NCBI GenBank assembly: GCA_022798855.1
Contig: JAAWNI010000030.1
Coordinates: forward strand, 1-14,226
Reading direction: 5' to 3'
Length of the DNA: 14,226 nt
From: Lawsonibacter sp.
GTDB taxonomy: Bacteria > Bacillota > Clostridia > Oscillospirales > Oscillospiraceae
Part shown: positions 7,030 to 12,552 of the stretch, piece by piece
Numbering within the stretch: the stretch's first letter is position 1
How the letters are laid out: each line of letters begins with the position of its first letter
Translations under genes and position numbers: made by a program
Notes under the pieces: generated by a model
The model's database searches: none
Told to the model about the DNA's origin: nothing
Seen by the model: the letters and a program-made list of their open reading frames with translations, nothing else

Positions 7030-7962
7030 CTATTTCCGCAGCATCTCCTGGGTGATCTCCACAAACCGCTGGCCGAAGTGGGACAGATACCGCCCCTCCC
7101 GATAGCCCGCCACCAGCTTGCTGAACATGGAGGGGTCGGTCAGGGGGAACAGGTCCACCCCCGCCGAGCCGTGGGTGGGGGCCGGGATGGCCCGGAGGAA
7201 AAGCTCCGGGCAGATGGTCACCCCGATGCCCGCCTGGGCCATGGCCAGGGTGGTGACGGTGTTCTCCGTCTCTAAAATCAGCTGGGGCTTGAAAAAATAC
7301 CGGCTGAAATACTGATCCACGATGCTCCGGGTGCGGTTGCCCCGCTTGATGAGCACAAAAGGCACCTGCTCAAAGCTCCGGATGTCCGCCCCCTGGGAAA
7401 ACTGCTTCCGGACCTCCTCCGCCTGGCCGCCGAAGAGCCGGTCGGTAAAGGTCTTCGGCACCACCATCACCAGCTGCTGGTCCGTCAGGGGGACGGTGGC
7501 CACCCCCTCCATGTTGATGGGCTGGAAGCAGATTACCAGGTCCACCCGGCCATGGGACAGCTCGTCCTCCAGCTGGTTGGAGTTCCCCTCATACAGGGAA
7601 AAATCCACCTGGGGAAACTCCGCCCGGAATTTGGGCAGGATGTCCGGCAGAAGGGCCAGCCCGCAGGTGTGGGAGATGCCCACCCGCAGGACCCCTAAGT
7701 ACTGCTTGTTGATGTCGCTCACCTTGGACAGATACTGGCTGTGCAGGTCCAAGATCTGGGTGGCCGTGTCCACCAGAAGCCCCCCGGCGTAGGTGAGGGA
7801 CAGCTTGGGGGAGCGGGTGAACAGCTTGACGTCCAGCTCCCGCTCCAGGTTGCCGATGTGGTTGGAGAGCGACTGCTGGGAGATGTACAGCCGTTCGGCC
7901 GCCCGGGTGATGTTCAGCTCCTCCGCCACCATGAGGAAGTATTTCAGATGTTGAAAGTTCAC
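7030..7962 (-). CDS. LysR-family transcriptional regulator
   Basis: A 310-residue regulator read from GTG at 7962-7960. That start gives the canonical opening NFQHLKYFLMVAEELNITRA and a GGGGAT ribosome site. Longer ATG forms reach back over the promoter at 7994-8022, so they are unlikely. Residues 1-60 are the winged HTH (AAERLYISQQSLSNHIGNLE). Residues about 88-300 form the two-lobed ligand-binding domain (LRVGISHTCGLALLPDILPK, LVICFQP, LVMVVPK, AGIGVTICPE). The ligand is unknown. It diverges from the D-2-hydroxyacid dehydrogenase, the usual position of a LysR regulator relative to its target, so that gene is its likely target. Confidence 0.9.
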   Translation of the reverse strand: MNFQHLKYFLMVAEELNITRAAERLYISQQSLSNHIGNLERELDVKLFTRSPKLSLTYAGGLLVDTATQILDLHSQYLSKVSDINKQYLGVLRVGISHTCGLALLPDILPKFRAEFPQVDFSLYEGNSNQLEDELSHGRVDLVICFQPINMEGVATVPLTDQQLVMVVPKTFTDRLFGGQAEEVRKQFSQGADIRSFEQVPFVLIKRGNRTRSIVDQYFSRYFFKPQLILETENTVTTLAMAQAGIGVTICPELFLRAIPAPTHGSAGVDLFPLTDPSMFSKLVAGYREGRYLSHFGQRFVEITQEMLRK

Positions 7963-7993
7963 AAAAATCCCCCGCTTTTTTGTTGTATGGCCC

Positions 7994-8022
7994 ATTGTAC
8001 CACAGCTTTTTGGTTGTAGCAA
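7994..8022 (-). promoter_or_regulatory. Promoter of lysR with overlapping palindrome
   Basis: On the minus strand TTGCTA (8022-8017), a 17-bp spacer, and TACAAT (7999-7994). The 13-bp palindrome GGTTG-TAG-CAACC at 8012-8024 overlaps the -35 box and contains a T-N11-A spacing (8010 to 8022), a candidate LysR binding site for autoregulation. Confidence 0.6.
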
Positions 8023-8040
8023 CCCTCGACAAAAAGGTAC

Positions 8041-8069
8041 TTCCCAAAGCGGAAAAAATATGGCATAAT
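8041..8069 (+). promoter_or_regulatory. Promoter of the dehydrogenase gene
   Basis: TTCCCA (8041-8046), a 17-bp spacer, and CATAAT (8064-8069) preceded by TGG, an extended -10. The poor -35 box would fit a promoter that needs an activator such as the divergent LysR protein. The ribosome site AAGGAAGG follows at 8118-8125. Confidence 0.55.
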
Positions 8070-8136
8070 GGTTAATAGTAAACACGTTTGAACTGGGCGC
8101 GGCCCAAATTTGATATTAAGGAAGGAATGTTGGCTT

Positions 8137-9078
8137 ATGAAATGTCTCATCATCGACGTGGTCTCCCCCGCAATCGCTGAGGAACTGGGCAAGTTTATGG
8201 AGGTCGATACCAAGATCCTCCCCACTCAGGCCGAGCTGGCCGCTATGATCGGCGACTACGAGGTCCTCATCATGCGGGTGGACCCCGCCATCAACAAGGA
8301 AATCCTGGACGCCGCCAAGAAGCTGAAGGTCATCGGCGTGTGCTCCGTGGGCCTGAACCACATCGACATGGCCGCCGCCAAGGAGAAGGGCATCCAGGTC
8401 TTCAACGCCCCCGGCCTGAACGACAACGCCGTGGCCGAGCTGACCATCTCCAAAATGCTGGACATCTCCCGCTACACCATCCCCGCCTGCAACGATGTGA
8501 AGGTCAACAAGAACTGGGACAAGTATAAGTTCATGGGCCGCGAGCTGCGGGGCAAGACCCTGGGCATCCTGGGCTTCGGCCGTGTGGGACAGCGGGTGGC
8601 CAAGCTGGCCCACGCCTTCCAGATGTATGTGGTGGCCTACGACCCCTACCTCCCCGAGTACGTCTTCGACCAGGAGGCCACCAAGGGCGTGTCCGTGGAG
8701 GAGCTGCTGAAAATCTCTGACTTTGTCACCATCCACATGCCCCTGACCCCCGAGACGAAGAATCTGATCGACTCCAAGTCCATCGCCACCATGAAGGAGG
8801 GCGCCGTGGTGCTGAACATGGCCCGGGGCGGCATCGTCAACGAGCAGGACATGTATGAGGCCCTGAAGTCCGGCAGAGTGGGCGGCTACGCCACCGACGT
8901 CATGGAGAACGAGCTGGCCGCCGGCGGCCTGACCGAAGGCGCTGGCTTCGACTCCCCCCTGTTTGAGTGCGACAACTTCATCGTCACCCCCCACCTGGGC
9001 GCCCAGACCTCTGACGCCGCCCGGAACATCGGCGTCCACATCATCAACCGCGTGAAGGACGCCCTGAGCCTGAAATAA
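8137..9078 (+). CDS. D-2-hydroxyacid dehydrogenase, NAD-binding (SerA-like fold)
   Basis: A 313-residue cytoplasmic enzyme that by family interconverts a 2-oxo acid and a D-2-hydroxy acid with NAD(P)H. The ATG at 8137 is used because MKCLIIDVV begins the first beta strand; an in-frame TTG at 8110 has no ribosome site. The Rossmann motif is GILGFGRVGQRVA. The catalytic triad is visible as Arg230 (NMARGGIV), Glu259 (DVMENE) and His286 (TPHLGAQT), with family-like spacing. There is no ACT or other C-terminal domain, so it is the short form. The substrate cannot be read: phosphoglycerate, glyoxylate/hydroxypyruvate and other 2-oxo acids are all possible. It is transcribed alone, between the divergent LysR gene and its own terminator. 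Confidence 0.9.
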   Translation: MKCLIIDVVSPAIAEELGKFMEVDTKILPTQAELAAMIGDYEVLIMRVDPAINKEILDAAKKLKVIGVCSVGLNHIDMAAAKEKGIQVFNAPGLNDNAVAELTISKMLDISRYTIPACNDVKVNKNWDKYKFMGRELRGKTLGILGFGRVGQRVAKLAHAFQMYVVAYDPYLPEYVFDQEATKGVSVEELLKISDFVTIHMPLTPETKNLIDSKSIATMKEGAVVLNMARGGIVNEQDMYEALKSGRVGGYATDVMENELAAGGLTEGAGFDSPLFECDNFIVTPHLGAQTSDAARNIGVHIINRVKDALSLK

Positions 9079-9092
9079 TCCGTCCGCAAGAT

Positions 9093-9121
9093 GGGCCATC
9101 CCGATGGGATGGCCCGTTTTT
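9093..9121 (+). terminator. Strong rho-independent terminator of the dehydrogenase gene
   Basis: A perfect 10-bp stem, GGGCCATCCC (9093-9102) with GGGATGGCCC (9106-9115), a GAT loop, then G and TTTTT at 9117-9121. Confidence 0.92.
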
Positions 9122-9124
9122 GCC

Positions 9125-9490
9125 TCATTGTCCCAGGGCGTGCGCCCTGATCTTCTCAAAGGTTTCGTCGCTCAAATCGTGCTCCATCTTGCAGGCATCG
9201 GCGGCGGCCACGTCCTCGCTGACCCCCAGCTGGATCAGAAATTGGGTCAGCAGCTTGTGGCGGCTGTAAATGCGCTGGGCAATCTCCTCCCCCGGGGGGA
9301 GCAGGGTGATAAAGCCGTCGCTGTCCATCTCGATGTAGCCGTTCTCCCGGAACCGCTTCATGGCGACGCTGACGCTGGGCTTGGTCAGCTCCAGCTGGTG
9401 GACTATGTCAATGGAGCGCACCGCCCCCTGGCGCTCGCGCAGAATCAGGATGGCTTCCAGATAGTCCTCGGCAGATTCGTGAATATTCAT
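9125..9490 (-). CDS. DtxR/MntR-family metal-dependent regulator
   Basis: A 121-residue protein from ATG at 9490-9488 with AAGGAAGTG upstream; a longer form back to 9541 would cover the promoter. The N-terminal winged HTH covers residues about 5-65 (AEDYLEAILILRERQGAVRS, then DIVHQLELTKPSVSVAMKRF), followed by the short dimerisation domain. There is no SH3-like third domain. The expected metal ligands are present: Asp9, Glu12, His78, Cys100, Glu103 and His104 (DACKMEHDLS). Cys at position 100 is the DtxR-like choice, where Bacillus MntR has Glu99, while Asp9 is MntR-like. Whether Fe or Mn is sensed is therefore open. It converges on the dehydrogenase, and no transporter gene is adjacent. Confidence 0.88.
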   Translation of the reverse strand: MNIHESAEDYLEAILILRERQGAVRSIDIVHQLELTKPSVSVAMKRFRENGYIEMDSDGFITLLPPGEEIAQRIYSRHKLLTQFLIQLGVSEDVAAADACKMEHDLSDETFEKIRAHALGQ

Positions 9491-9503
9491 GATTTCACTT
9501 CCT

Positions 9504-9513
9504 TTAGCACTAA
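9504..9513. promoter_or_regulatory. Candidate operator TTAG-CA-CTAA upstream of the DtxR-type gene
   Basis: A perfect 4+4 palindrome lies 14-23 bp before the start codon, just downstream of a minus-strand TATGATAAT-like -10 region (about 9514-9525). DtxR-type operators are short AT-rich palindromes with TTAG/CTAA half-sites, so autoregulation is plausible but unproven. Confidence 0.3.
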
Positions 9514-9599
9514 GATTATCATACAAATAATTAAAATGCAAGAAATTTTATCTCTGGGCTTGCCCAGGCCCCCGCTCCCACGGGTGGGGGGAATGGAGA

Positions 9600-9629
9600 A
9601 CCGGCCCCCGTCGGCGGAGGCCGGTTTTT
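9600..9629 (+). terminator. Terminator-like hairpin with no matching upstream plus-strand gene
   Basis: ACCGGCC (9600-9606) pairs with GGCCGGT (9619-9625). An inner CCG/CGG pair closes a TCGG loop after one mismatch, and TTTTT follows at 9625-9629. The U-tract works only for plus-strand transcription, yet the genes on both sides are on the minus strand. Confidence 0.6.
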
Positions 9630-9631
9630 GG

Positions 9632-9955
9632 CTATTTTAAATGTTCCAAAGCCGCTCTCACCATCGCCGTGGCCATTTCAATTTTGTCCGGGCCGGCCTG
9701 TTCCCAAAGCCGGGACAACTCCCCCAGCTCGGCGTATTCATTTTTGGTCAAGGAGTCCTTTAGCAGATACGCGGGGGATACGCCCAGCACGTTACACAGG
9801 TCTGTAAATACCGGCAGGCTGGGGAGCTTTGTACCGCCCTCTATTTGACGCAAAAATGTATCGTCAATGTGGCACAGCTCAGCCAACTGCTTTGCCGTTA
9901 AATGCCGCGCGTTTCTGGCTTCTTTGATTCGTTTGCCCAGAAGGAGCTTCTCCAT
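9632..9955 (-). CDS. XRE-family HTH repressor
   Basis: A 107-residue protein from ATG at 9955-9953. A GGGGG tract lies about ten bases upstream; the in-frame ATG at 9994 has a poorer site. Residues 7-65 are a Cro/C1-type HTH (LGKRIKEARNARHLTAKQLA, DDTFLRQIEGGTKLPSLPV, NVLGVSPAYLL). A short helical tail to residue 107 probably mediates dimerisation. There is no peptidase or sensor domain. It diverges from the 73-residue protein, and the intergenic region carries paired palindromes over that gene's promoter, so it most likely represses that gene. Codons are less GC-biased than in the flanking housekeeping genes, suggesting an acquired element. Confidence 0.85.
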   Translation of the reverse strand: MEKLLLGKRIKEARNARHLTAKQLAELCHIDDTFLRQIEGGTKLPSLPVFTDLCNVLGVSPAYLLKDSLTKNEYAELGELSRLWEQAGPDKIEMATAMVRAALEHLK

Positions 9956-10021
9956 ACAGATTTCCCCCAATATAAGCTGACAGCCTTTTTTCATTACTTC
10001 TAGCTTACATCATTTTTATGC

Positions 10022-10070
10022 TTGCGCTAAAAGCTTATAGACTATATAATATATTCCTATAGACTATATT
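10022..10070 (+). promoter_or_regulatory. Promoter with two operator-like repeats, upstream of the 73-residue gene
   Basis: TTGCGC (10022-10027), 17 bp, and a perfect TATAAT (10045-10050). A 12-bp direct repeat, TATAGACTATAT, occurs at 10036-10047 and 10058-10069, exactly 22 bp apart, one copy running into the -10 box and the other at the expected transcription start. Each contains the odd palindrome ATAG-A-CTAT (10037-10045 and 10059-10067). About two helical turns of spacing places both on the same DNA face, as expected for cooperative binding by a dimeric XRE repressor. Confidence 0.65.
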
Positions 10071-10091
10071 ATATTGGAGGGGGAGTCTGTT

Positions 10092-10313
10092 ATGGAACTA
10101 TCTAGGGAAGAGCAGCTTGCTGCGCTGGGGGCGGCTCTATATCTCGTGGGAATTGAGGTGGAAGCGAGCAGAGAGCAATTGGAAAAATTGTATCAGCGGG
10201 GAGTGGGGCTGAATGAGCCTGAAACCTTGAGCGCATACCATCAATTCAACCGTCTCTCTTGGAAATTTTCTCAAATTGAGGAGCATTATTTAAAAATGAA
10301 GGGGGAAACATAG
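10092..10313 (+). CDS. Small helical protein, 73 residues, unknown function
   Basis: ATG at 10092 with a strong GGAGGGGGAG site; the in-frame TTG at 10074 overlaps that site and is rejected. The protein looks like two or three helices: EEQLAALGAALYLVGIEVEA, SREQLEKLYQRG, then a turn GLNEPETL and SAYHQFNRLSWKFSQIEEHY. No membrane segment or signal. The two-helix hairpin is loosely like Spo0E-type small regulators, but the SQxLD signature is absent, so that name is not given. It is controlled from a promoter carrying repeats that the divergent XRE protein could bind, so it may be the effector or antirepressor of a two-gene regulatory switch. Confidence 0.65.
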   Translation: MELSREEQLAALGAALYLVGIEVEASREQLEKLYQRGVGLNEPETLSAYHQFNRLSWKFSQIEEHYLKMKGET

Positions 10314-10315
10314 CC

Positions 10316-10344
10316 TTGCAGTTTTTCGAACCATCCTGTATAAT
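10316..10344 (+). promoter_or_regulatory. Promoter of the Uma2 gene
   Basis: TTGCAG (10316-10321), a 17-bp spacer, and a perfect TATAAT (10339-10344), 48 bp before the Uma2 ATG and starting two bases after the stop codon of the 73-residue gene. Confidence 0.75.
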
Positions 10345-10392
10345 AAAATCACTGAAGGAAAAGGCTGAAACCAGAGGGAAAGGAGCGCTGTT

Positions 10393-10965
10393 ATGAACAC
10401 CAATCTGGCATATCAGGACTGCCCGGCGGAGGAGCTGATCGGCGGAAAGTTTGTGGCTATGTCGCCCAGGCCGTCCGTCAACCACAACCATGTATCATTC
10501 AATATCGCCCGTATTTTTGCCGACTATCTAAAGGGAAAACGCTGTACCCCCTTTGCAGATGGAGTTGACCTATACCTCACCGATGAGGACCGGTTCATCC
10601 CGGACATGATGGTGGTCTGCGACCCGGACAAGGTCAAGGCCGACGGGGTGTATGGCGCGCCCGACTTGGTGGTGGAGGTGCTGTCCCCCAGCACGGCCCA
10701 GTACGACCGCGGGCGCAAGATGAGGGTTTACGCCCAGTGCGGCGTGAGGGAGTACTGGATCGTCAGCCCCGGCGACCGGACGGTGGAGCAATATCTGCTG
10801 GAGGAGGGACAGTTCACCCTCAGCGCCACCTACGGCCTGGAGCTGGAAGCCATACTGAACAAGATGACCCAGGAGGAACGGGACGCCATCCCTACCGAAT
10901 TCAAGTGCAGCCTCTTTGACGACCTGATTATTCAGGTGGCGGATATCTTTGAGCGCGTGGTGTAG
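10393..10965 (+). CDS. Uma2-family (DUF820) putative PD-(D/E)XK nuclease
   Basis: A 190-residue protein with AAAGGAG upstream of the ATG. The Uma2 order is clear: ELIGGKFVAMSPRPSVNHN near the N-terminus, then RFIPDMMVVCD with Asp71, APDLVVEVLSPST with Glu95, GRKMRVYAQCGVREYWIVSP with Lys109, and a C-terminal FDDLIIQVADIFERV. Asp71, Glu95 and Lys109 form the expected PD-(D/E)XK triad and are intact. The family occurs in many copies in cyanobacteria and some Firmicutes. Nuclease activity is predicted by fold, but the biological role is unknown. A decayed sister copy follows 28 bp downstream. Confidence 0.88.
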   Translation: MNTNLAYQDCPAEELIGGKFVAMSPRPSVNHNHVSFNIARIFADYLKGKRCTPFADGVDLYLTDEDRFIPDMMVVCDPDKVKADGVYGAPDLVVEVLSPSTAQYDRGRKMRVYAQCGVREYWIVSPGDRTVEQYLLEEGQFTLSATYGLELEAILNKMTQEERDAIPTEFKCSLFDDLIIQVADIFERVV

Positions 10966-10993
10966 CGGAAGTCGAGCGGAAAGGAGCGCCAAT

Positions 10994-11169
10994 ATGAGCA
11001 CCAATCCGGCATATCAAGAGGTTTTTCGCAAAGAGCTGCTTGGCGGCAGGCTGACCGCCATGTCCCCGGCTGCGACCCGCCACAATCAAATCGCGGAAAA
11101 CATCTATTTAACAGATTCAGCGACCTGAACATTCCGTTGGACGACATTTTTGGCGATCTATTCGTATAA
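10994..11169 (+). pseudogene. Truncated Uma2 paralogue with internal deletion and frameshift
   Basis: It begins with the same layout as the intact copy: GGAAAGGAGCGCC, then ATG. It reads MSTNPAYQEVFRKELLGGRL followed by TAMSPAATRHNQIAENIY, closely parallel to the first 38 residues of its neighbour. The frame then hits TGA at 11126-11128. In the next frame the DNA encodes RFSDLNIPLDDIFGDLFV and a TAA at 11167-11169, matching the C-terminal end of the family. About 130 residues holding the whole catalytic core are missing, so this is an inactive remnant of a tandem duplication. A 44-residue product could still be translated from the ATG. Confidence 0.8.
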
Positions 11170-11198
11170 AAAACCGGCTCCCGCAGTAGGGGGCCGGT
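11168..11198 (-). terminator. Terminator after the minus-strand membrane-protein gene, also usable by Uma2
   Basis: ACCGGCTCCC (11173-11182) pairs with GGGGGCCGGT (11189-11198), ten pairs with one wobble and a GCAGTA loop. On the minus strand the stem is followed by TTTTTT (11173-11168). On the plus strand TCTCTTT follows, weaker. Confidence 0.85.
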
Positions 11199-11203
11199 TC
11201 TCT

Positions 11204-11686
11204 TTACAGGAAAAGCCGTAAGTTTTCTTCCAGCACAATAAGGGCGGCTTCCACGTCAAACAGCAGGCAAAGGATAAAAAACTCATTGTATCCCTGGAAG
11301 CGGCCGGTCTCCCTCTTACTGACATAACCGAAAGCCAGCGTCATGCCAAAGAACGCAGCGCATACCAAAAGGCTCAAAAGCCAGTTGGAGAGATTATCGA
11401 ACAAGAGCAGTTGAGTCAGGACAAAGGCATGGCCGGGAGTCAGCAGATAGGAGTAGAGAGCCCCTTGTCCCGTCCTTGCCAAACGGAAGTAGAACAACTC
11501 AAAGCCAACCAGGACAAGGAAGAGAAGAAAAAGGAGCAGGTATTTCACAGAGTTGGACCATGCCGGGATACCATTTTTCTCACAATATAAGGCGGCAATG
11601 ATGGGCAGGAGCCAAGTAATAAAAAAAGGTATGGCATAGCTTAGAATTCTCTTATGACTAAGGTTCTCATTCATTTTTTCACTCAT
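11204..11686 (-). CDS. Polytopic membrane protein, 160 residues, unknown function
   Basis: The start ATG (11686-11684) overlaps the TGA of the upstream gene as ATGA, so translation is probably coupled. Hydrophobic segments lie at about residues 13-34, 48-68, 83-97, 100-121 and 135-152, giving four or five membrane spans with a basic loop between (YVSKRETGRFQGYN). No transporter or enzyme motif is recognised. Its only partner is the secreted protein before it, and a strong terminator follows. A role as membrane receptor, assembly factor or immunity protein for that secreted protein is possible but is inference only. Base composition is lower in GC than the housekeeping genes around it. Confidence 0.75.
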   Translation of the reverse strand: MSEKMNENLSHKRILSYAIPFFITWLLPIIAALYCEKNGIPAWSNSVKYLLLFLLFLVLVGFELFYFRLARTGQGALYSYLLTPGHAFVLTQLLLFDNLSNWLLSLLVCAAFFGMTLAFGYVSKRETGRFQGYNEFFILCLLFDVEAALIVLEENLRLFL

Positions 11687-12351
11687 GTTCCATAATCAAC
11701 CATATCATAATAGGAGCTATCTGGTATGGTAATATAAGGCGTGTTACTCCAAGGCATCAAAACATAAATGTTTTTCATGTCAATTTTATCGTAAGTAGTA
11801 CTATAAGACAAACAACCTGTCGAATCAAAAACCATACTCCAACTCAAATAACTTGAAATTTTATTACTGAGGTTACCTATAGTCCCTAAAAAGGGAAAAC
11901 CTAATATCCTTCCTATAGAAATCCAAGCCACTCTAGATAAAATTTTTTCCCATATAGAACTATTATTTCTGTTTTCATATAGGACTAAAGTATCATCTTT
12001 GTCAAAATAGACTGAGCCCATTTTTACTGCATAATTTTCACAATAAGTCCAACCCCCGTCAGGAGCATAGAAAGTGCTGGTGGCATACAAAGTAAGACTA
12101 TTAGAAAAATACTTACTATCAATAAAATTATCAGCTAAAAAACGGAACATTTCAAAATATTTTTCTGCGTCTTGCTCCTCTAGCTGAACTCTAATTAAAT
12201 TGTAAAGTGCGTCACGCTCTTCTTCGATCTGAGCAAGTTCCTCAGTTGAATATTGCTCTGTCTGTATTTCAGGAGTAACCGCATATGTAGCCGGAACGCA
12301 AATACCTAATAGCAACGAAAACGTAATCATTATTGAAAATAACCGCTTCAT
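11683..12351 (-). CDS. Secreted protein of unknown function, 222 residues
   Basis: ATG at 12351-12349 is preferred to an in-frame TTG seven codons upstream because AGAGGA precedes it and it begins a clean signal peptide: MKRLFS, a hydrophobic core to about residue 19, and a likely cleavage after ATYA (residue 24). There is no lipobox Cys. The mature protein has an acidic helical stretch (about 36-75, STEELAQIEEERDALYNLIR), a beta-looking middle with YAPDGGWTYCENYAVKMGSV, a Gly-rich hydrophobic stretch at 141-170 (VAWISIGRILGFPFLGTIGN), and a Tyr/Asp-rich tail. Cys104 and Cys180 are the only mature cysteines and could form a disulfide. No family is recognised. It is clearly AT-richer than its neighbours and is translationally coupled to the membrane protein. 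Confidence 0.75.
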   Translation of the reverse strand: MKRLFSIMITFSLLLGICVPATYAVTPEIQTEQYSTEELAQIEEERDALYNLIRVQLEEQDAEKYFEMFRFLADNFIDSKYFSNSLTLYATSTFYAPDGGWTYCENYAVKMGSVYFDKDDTLVLYENRNNSSIWEKILSRVAWISIGRILGFPFLGTIGNLSNKISSYLSWSMVFDSTGCLSYSTTYDKIDMKNIYVLMPWSNTPYITIPDSSYYDMVDYGT

Positions 12352-12397
12352 AATATTATATCCTCTATTCAAACTACTTTTCCTTTCGCAACAATCT

Positions 12398-12426
12398 TTA
12401 GTAGAACATTGGACTGCACCTCCTTA
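12398..12426 (-). promoter_or_regulatory. Perfect Shine-Dalgarno sequence and three-codon mini-ORF in the leader of the secreted-protein operon
   Basis: On the minus strand TAAGGAGGTG (12426-12417) matches the 16S rRNA tail over ten bases. Nine bases after GGAGG comes ATG-TTC-TAC-TAA (12409-12398), encoding only Met-Phe-Tyr. An alternative GTG start overlapping the site gives 16 codons ending at 12369. The real gene has its own weaker site about 50 bp further on. Confidence 0.45.
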
Positions 12427-12432
12427 ACAGAT

Positions 12433-12461
12433 ATAATACCATAATTGTGCACTATTGTCAA
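12433..12461 (-). promoter_or_regulatory. Near-consensus promoter of the secreted/membrane protein operon
   Basis: TTGACA (12461-12456), a 17-bp spacer, and TATTAT (12438-12433) on the minus strand. A near-palindrome, ATAGTGCACAAT, lies between the boxes and could bind a repressor. Transcription should start at about 12426, immediately at the Shine-Dalgarno sequence. Confidence 0.8.
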
Positions 12462-12506
12462 TATTTTCCCGAGGAAATTTTGTATAGTTTGCACGATAGT
12501 AAGAAC

Positions 12507-12540
12507 AAAAACAGCACCCGTATTAACAGGTGCCGTTTTT
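12507..12540 (-). terminator. Terminator of proS
   Basis: GCACCCG (12514-12520) pairs with CAGGTGC (12527-12533) around TATTAA. The stem is flanked by AAAAAC and GTTTTT, which extend it, and on the minus strand it is followed by a T-rich tract. It lies 13 bp after the proS stop. Confidence 0.88.
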
Positions 12541-12552
12541 CAAAAGCAATAA

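Noticed and set aside
8116..9159. 347-codon minus-strand open frame opposite the dehydrogenase
   Set aside because: Shadow of a clear enzyme gene; His/Gly/Val-rich with no recognisable domain.
10092..10313. Naming the 73-residue protein a Spo0E-like phosphatase
   Set aside because: Size and helical hairpin fit loosely, but the SQxLD signature is absent.
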